A stretch of 7,377 nt of DNA. Source: an uncultured Spirochaetaceae bacterium (GTDB taxonomy: Bacteria > Spirochaetota > Spirochaetia > Treponematales > Treponemataceae). The stretch covers positions 1-7,377 of the forward strand of contig CACYBG010000096.1 of NCBI GenBank assembly GCA_902772605.1. Direction: 5' to 3'. Position numbers and translations under genes: made by a program. Below, piece after piece: positions 6,761-7,377 of the stretch. The number at the start of each line of letters is the position of its first letter. Positions within the stretch are counted from its first letter, which is position 1. The notes beneath the pieces were generated by a model that saw nothing but the letters and a program-made list of their open reading frames with translations, had not been told where the DNA came from and did no database searches.

Positions 6761-6828
6761 GAAATCCTCCGCACCAATCGACGGGATTAAAACCGCCTTT
6801 CAATGCAGAAAACATCAATCAGCGTTTA

Positions 6829-7239
6829 CTAGCGCAGGTCGTAGCGGACGCATCTCCTGTAGCTTGCCATTCTCAAGCCCCTTTCATCCTTGTAATAGCG
6901 GGTTCTGTCCTTTCTTACGAATGAAGGCTTTCTTGTAAACTGATTTTCGGTGCTGAAATTTTCAAGGATGGCGTCAATCGTGTTCATAGCCTCTCCCTGA
7001 TCAAAACTGGCAGCCATGCAAGTATAGTTTACAATGACTTCACCGGTCAGCGGAGTGTACTCCAAGTCCAAATCGACATTCTTTGCCGTAGGATGGAACA
7101 CCGCATACTCATCCTCGATCTGTCTTACCAAGGTAGAAATGTCTACGGTTGGATTTGCAGCCTCTTGAGTAGAAGTCTGTGCAAAGATTGACCCAACGGC
7201 AATAATTGCTATTACGCAAAAAGCTATGACTCTTTTCAT
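6829..7239 (-). CDS. Small exported protein of unknown function
   Basis: A 136-residue protein I do not recognise. Residues 1-20 are a classical Sec signal peptide: K2 and R3, a hydrophobic core at 4-18, and an A-type cleavage site (S-I-F-A before Q21). There is no lipobox cysteine at the cleavage site, so it should be a soluble periplasmic or secreted protein. The mature part begins with a Thr/Ala/Asn-rich linker. An alternating stretch follows at about 55-75 (V-D-L-D-L-E-Y, then E-V-I-V-N-Y) that looks like beta strands, then a helix around 80-95 and a strongly basic C-terminus with many Arg and Tyr. Two cysteines, 74 and 130, could form a disulfide. AGGAGGAG directly upstream, with a promoter 45-72 bases before the start, suggests strong expression. 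Confidence 0.85.
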   Translation of the reverse strand: MKRVIAFCVIAIIAVGSIFAQTSTQEAANPTVDISTLVRQIEDEYAVFHPTAKNVDLDLEYTPLTGEVIVNYTCMAASFDQGEAMNTIDAILENFSTENQFTRKPSFVRKDRTRYYKDERGLRMASYRRCVRYDLR

Positions 7240-7243
7240 AAAT

Positions 7244-7251
7244 CTCCTCCT
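7244..7251 (-). promoter_or_regulatory. Strong ribosome binding site of the small exported protein
   Basis: AGGAGGAG on the minus strand, ending four bases before the ATG at 7239. It is the best Shine-Dalgarno in the window and fixes this start. Confidence 0.85.
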
Positions 7252-7261
7252 AGTAGGTCTT

Positions 7262-7377
7262 TCAATAGTAACTGTAACTAATTATTTTAACAGTTTCTAT
7301 AAAAAAATCAAGGTCAACTACATATTGACCTTCGTATATGTAAATACGCGGATCCTGAATAAGTAACACCCTGCCCA
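7262..7377 (-). CDS. Possible C-terminal end of a minus-strand gene
   Basis: A minus-strand frame is open from the window edge to TGA at 7264-7262, giving 37 residues. The peptide reads plausibly as protein, with Q-D-P-R-I-Y-I-Y-E-G followed by V-V-D-L-D-F-F-I-E-T-V. However, its codons are more AT-rich than in the neighbouring genes, and it would contain the inverted repeats and the promoter described for the small exported protein. If real, its stop lies only 22 bases before the next start, which would argue for an operon. The piece is too short to decide. Confidence 0.3.
   Translation of the reverse strand, partial: GRVLLIQDPRIYIYEGQYVVDLDFFIETVKIISYSYY
7284..7311 (-). promoter_or_regulatory. 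Promoter candidate for the small exported protein
   Basis: On the minus strand TTGATT (7311-7306, four of six) and TAAAAT (7289-7284, five of six) are 16 bases apart. Transcription would begin near 7277, about 38 bases before the ATG. The -35 element touches the end of the inverted repeat at 7310-7332, so a protein bound there could block the promoter. Confidence 0.45.
7301..7332 (-). terminator. Inverted repeat with T run: terminator or operator
   Basis: A perfect eight-base inverted repeat, AAGGTCAA at 7310-7317 and TTGACCTT at 7325-7332, with a seven-base spacer. On the minus strand it is followed by GA and seven T (7307-7301), the form of an intrinsic terminator, though the stem has only three G-C pairs. 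It may end transcription of a gene to the right, or be an operator next to the promoter at 7284-7311. Confidence 0.45.
7333..7348. repeat. Short inverted repeat CGTAT-N6-ATACG
   Basis: CGTAT at 7333-7337 and ATACG at 7344-7348 directly abut the longer inverted repeat. The size and spacing suit a dimeric regulator site, but no known box is recognised and a chance match is possible. Confidence 0.25.

Noticed and set aside
1..7377. Mobile elements, CRISPR arrays, toxin-antitoxin or defence genes
   Set aside because: I saw no transposase, integrase, regularly spaced repeats or recognisable defence domains; the gene content looks like core chromosome.

Overview
The window looks like ordinary chromosome from a spirochete, most likely a Treponema. 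The best clue is the phenylalanyl-tRNA synthetase alpha subunit. It is the long archaeal/eukaryotic-type form (514 residues, with winged-helix-like repeats before the catalytic core), which spirochetes are known to carry in place of the usual bacterial enzyme. Moderate GC content, a TraB-family membrane protein and a DUF368 transporter fit this, but the genus is an inference. There is no tRNA, rRNA, insertion sequence, integrase, phage gene or CRISPR array.

Left half, plus strand. A TPR protein, cut by the left edge, overlaps a TraB/TIKI-like membrane protein by 14 bases. An 80-base gap with a hairpin follows. Next comes a two-gene unit: an unrecognised inner-membrane protein with a coiled coil, overlapping by 4 bases (ATGA) a YkgJ-type cysteine-cluster protein. 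A 238-base gap then holds a good sigma-70-like promoter, which serves a DUF368 (PopT-type polyprenyl-phosphate transporter) gene. A compound bidirectional terminator closes this side.

Right half, minus strand. pheS converges on that terminator. No pheT is visible on either side of it. Upstream of pheS there is a terminator-like hairpin, a promoter candidate overlapping it, and a 41-codon open frame with a strong Shine-Dalgarno whose stop overlaps the pheS start as ATGA. One strand of the hairpin can also pair with a segment about 100 bases away, so this leader could be an attenuator. Further right is a small exported protein of unknown function with a very strong ribosome binding site and its own promoter. 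The last 115 bases hold two inverted repeats and possibly the C-terminal end of another minus-strand gene.

How the genes relate: most of the plus-strand products are envelope-associated (TraB-like membrane protein, coiled-coil membrane protein, PopT-type lipid-carrier recycling), while the minus strand carries a translation enzyme. They do not form one obvious pathway. The most promising stretch for something new is the pheS leader (about 6635-6790). The membrane protein/YkgJ pair is second.
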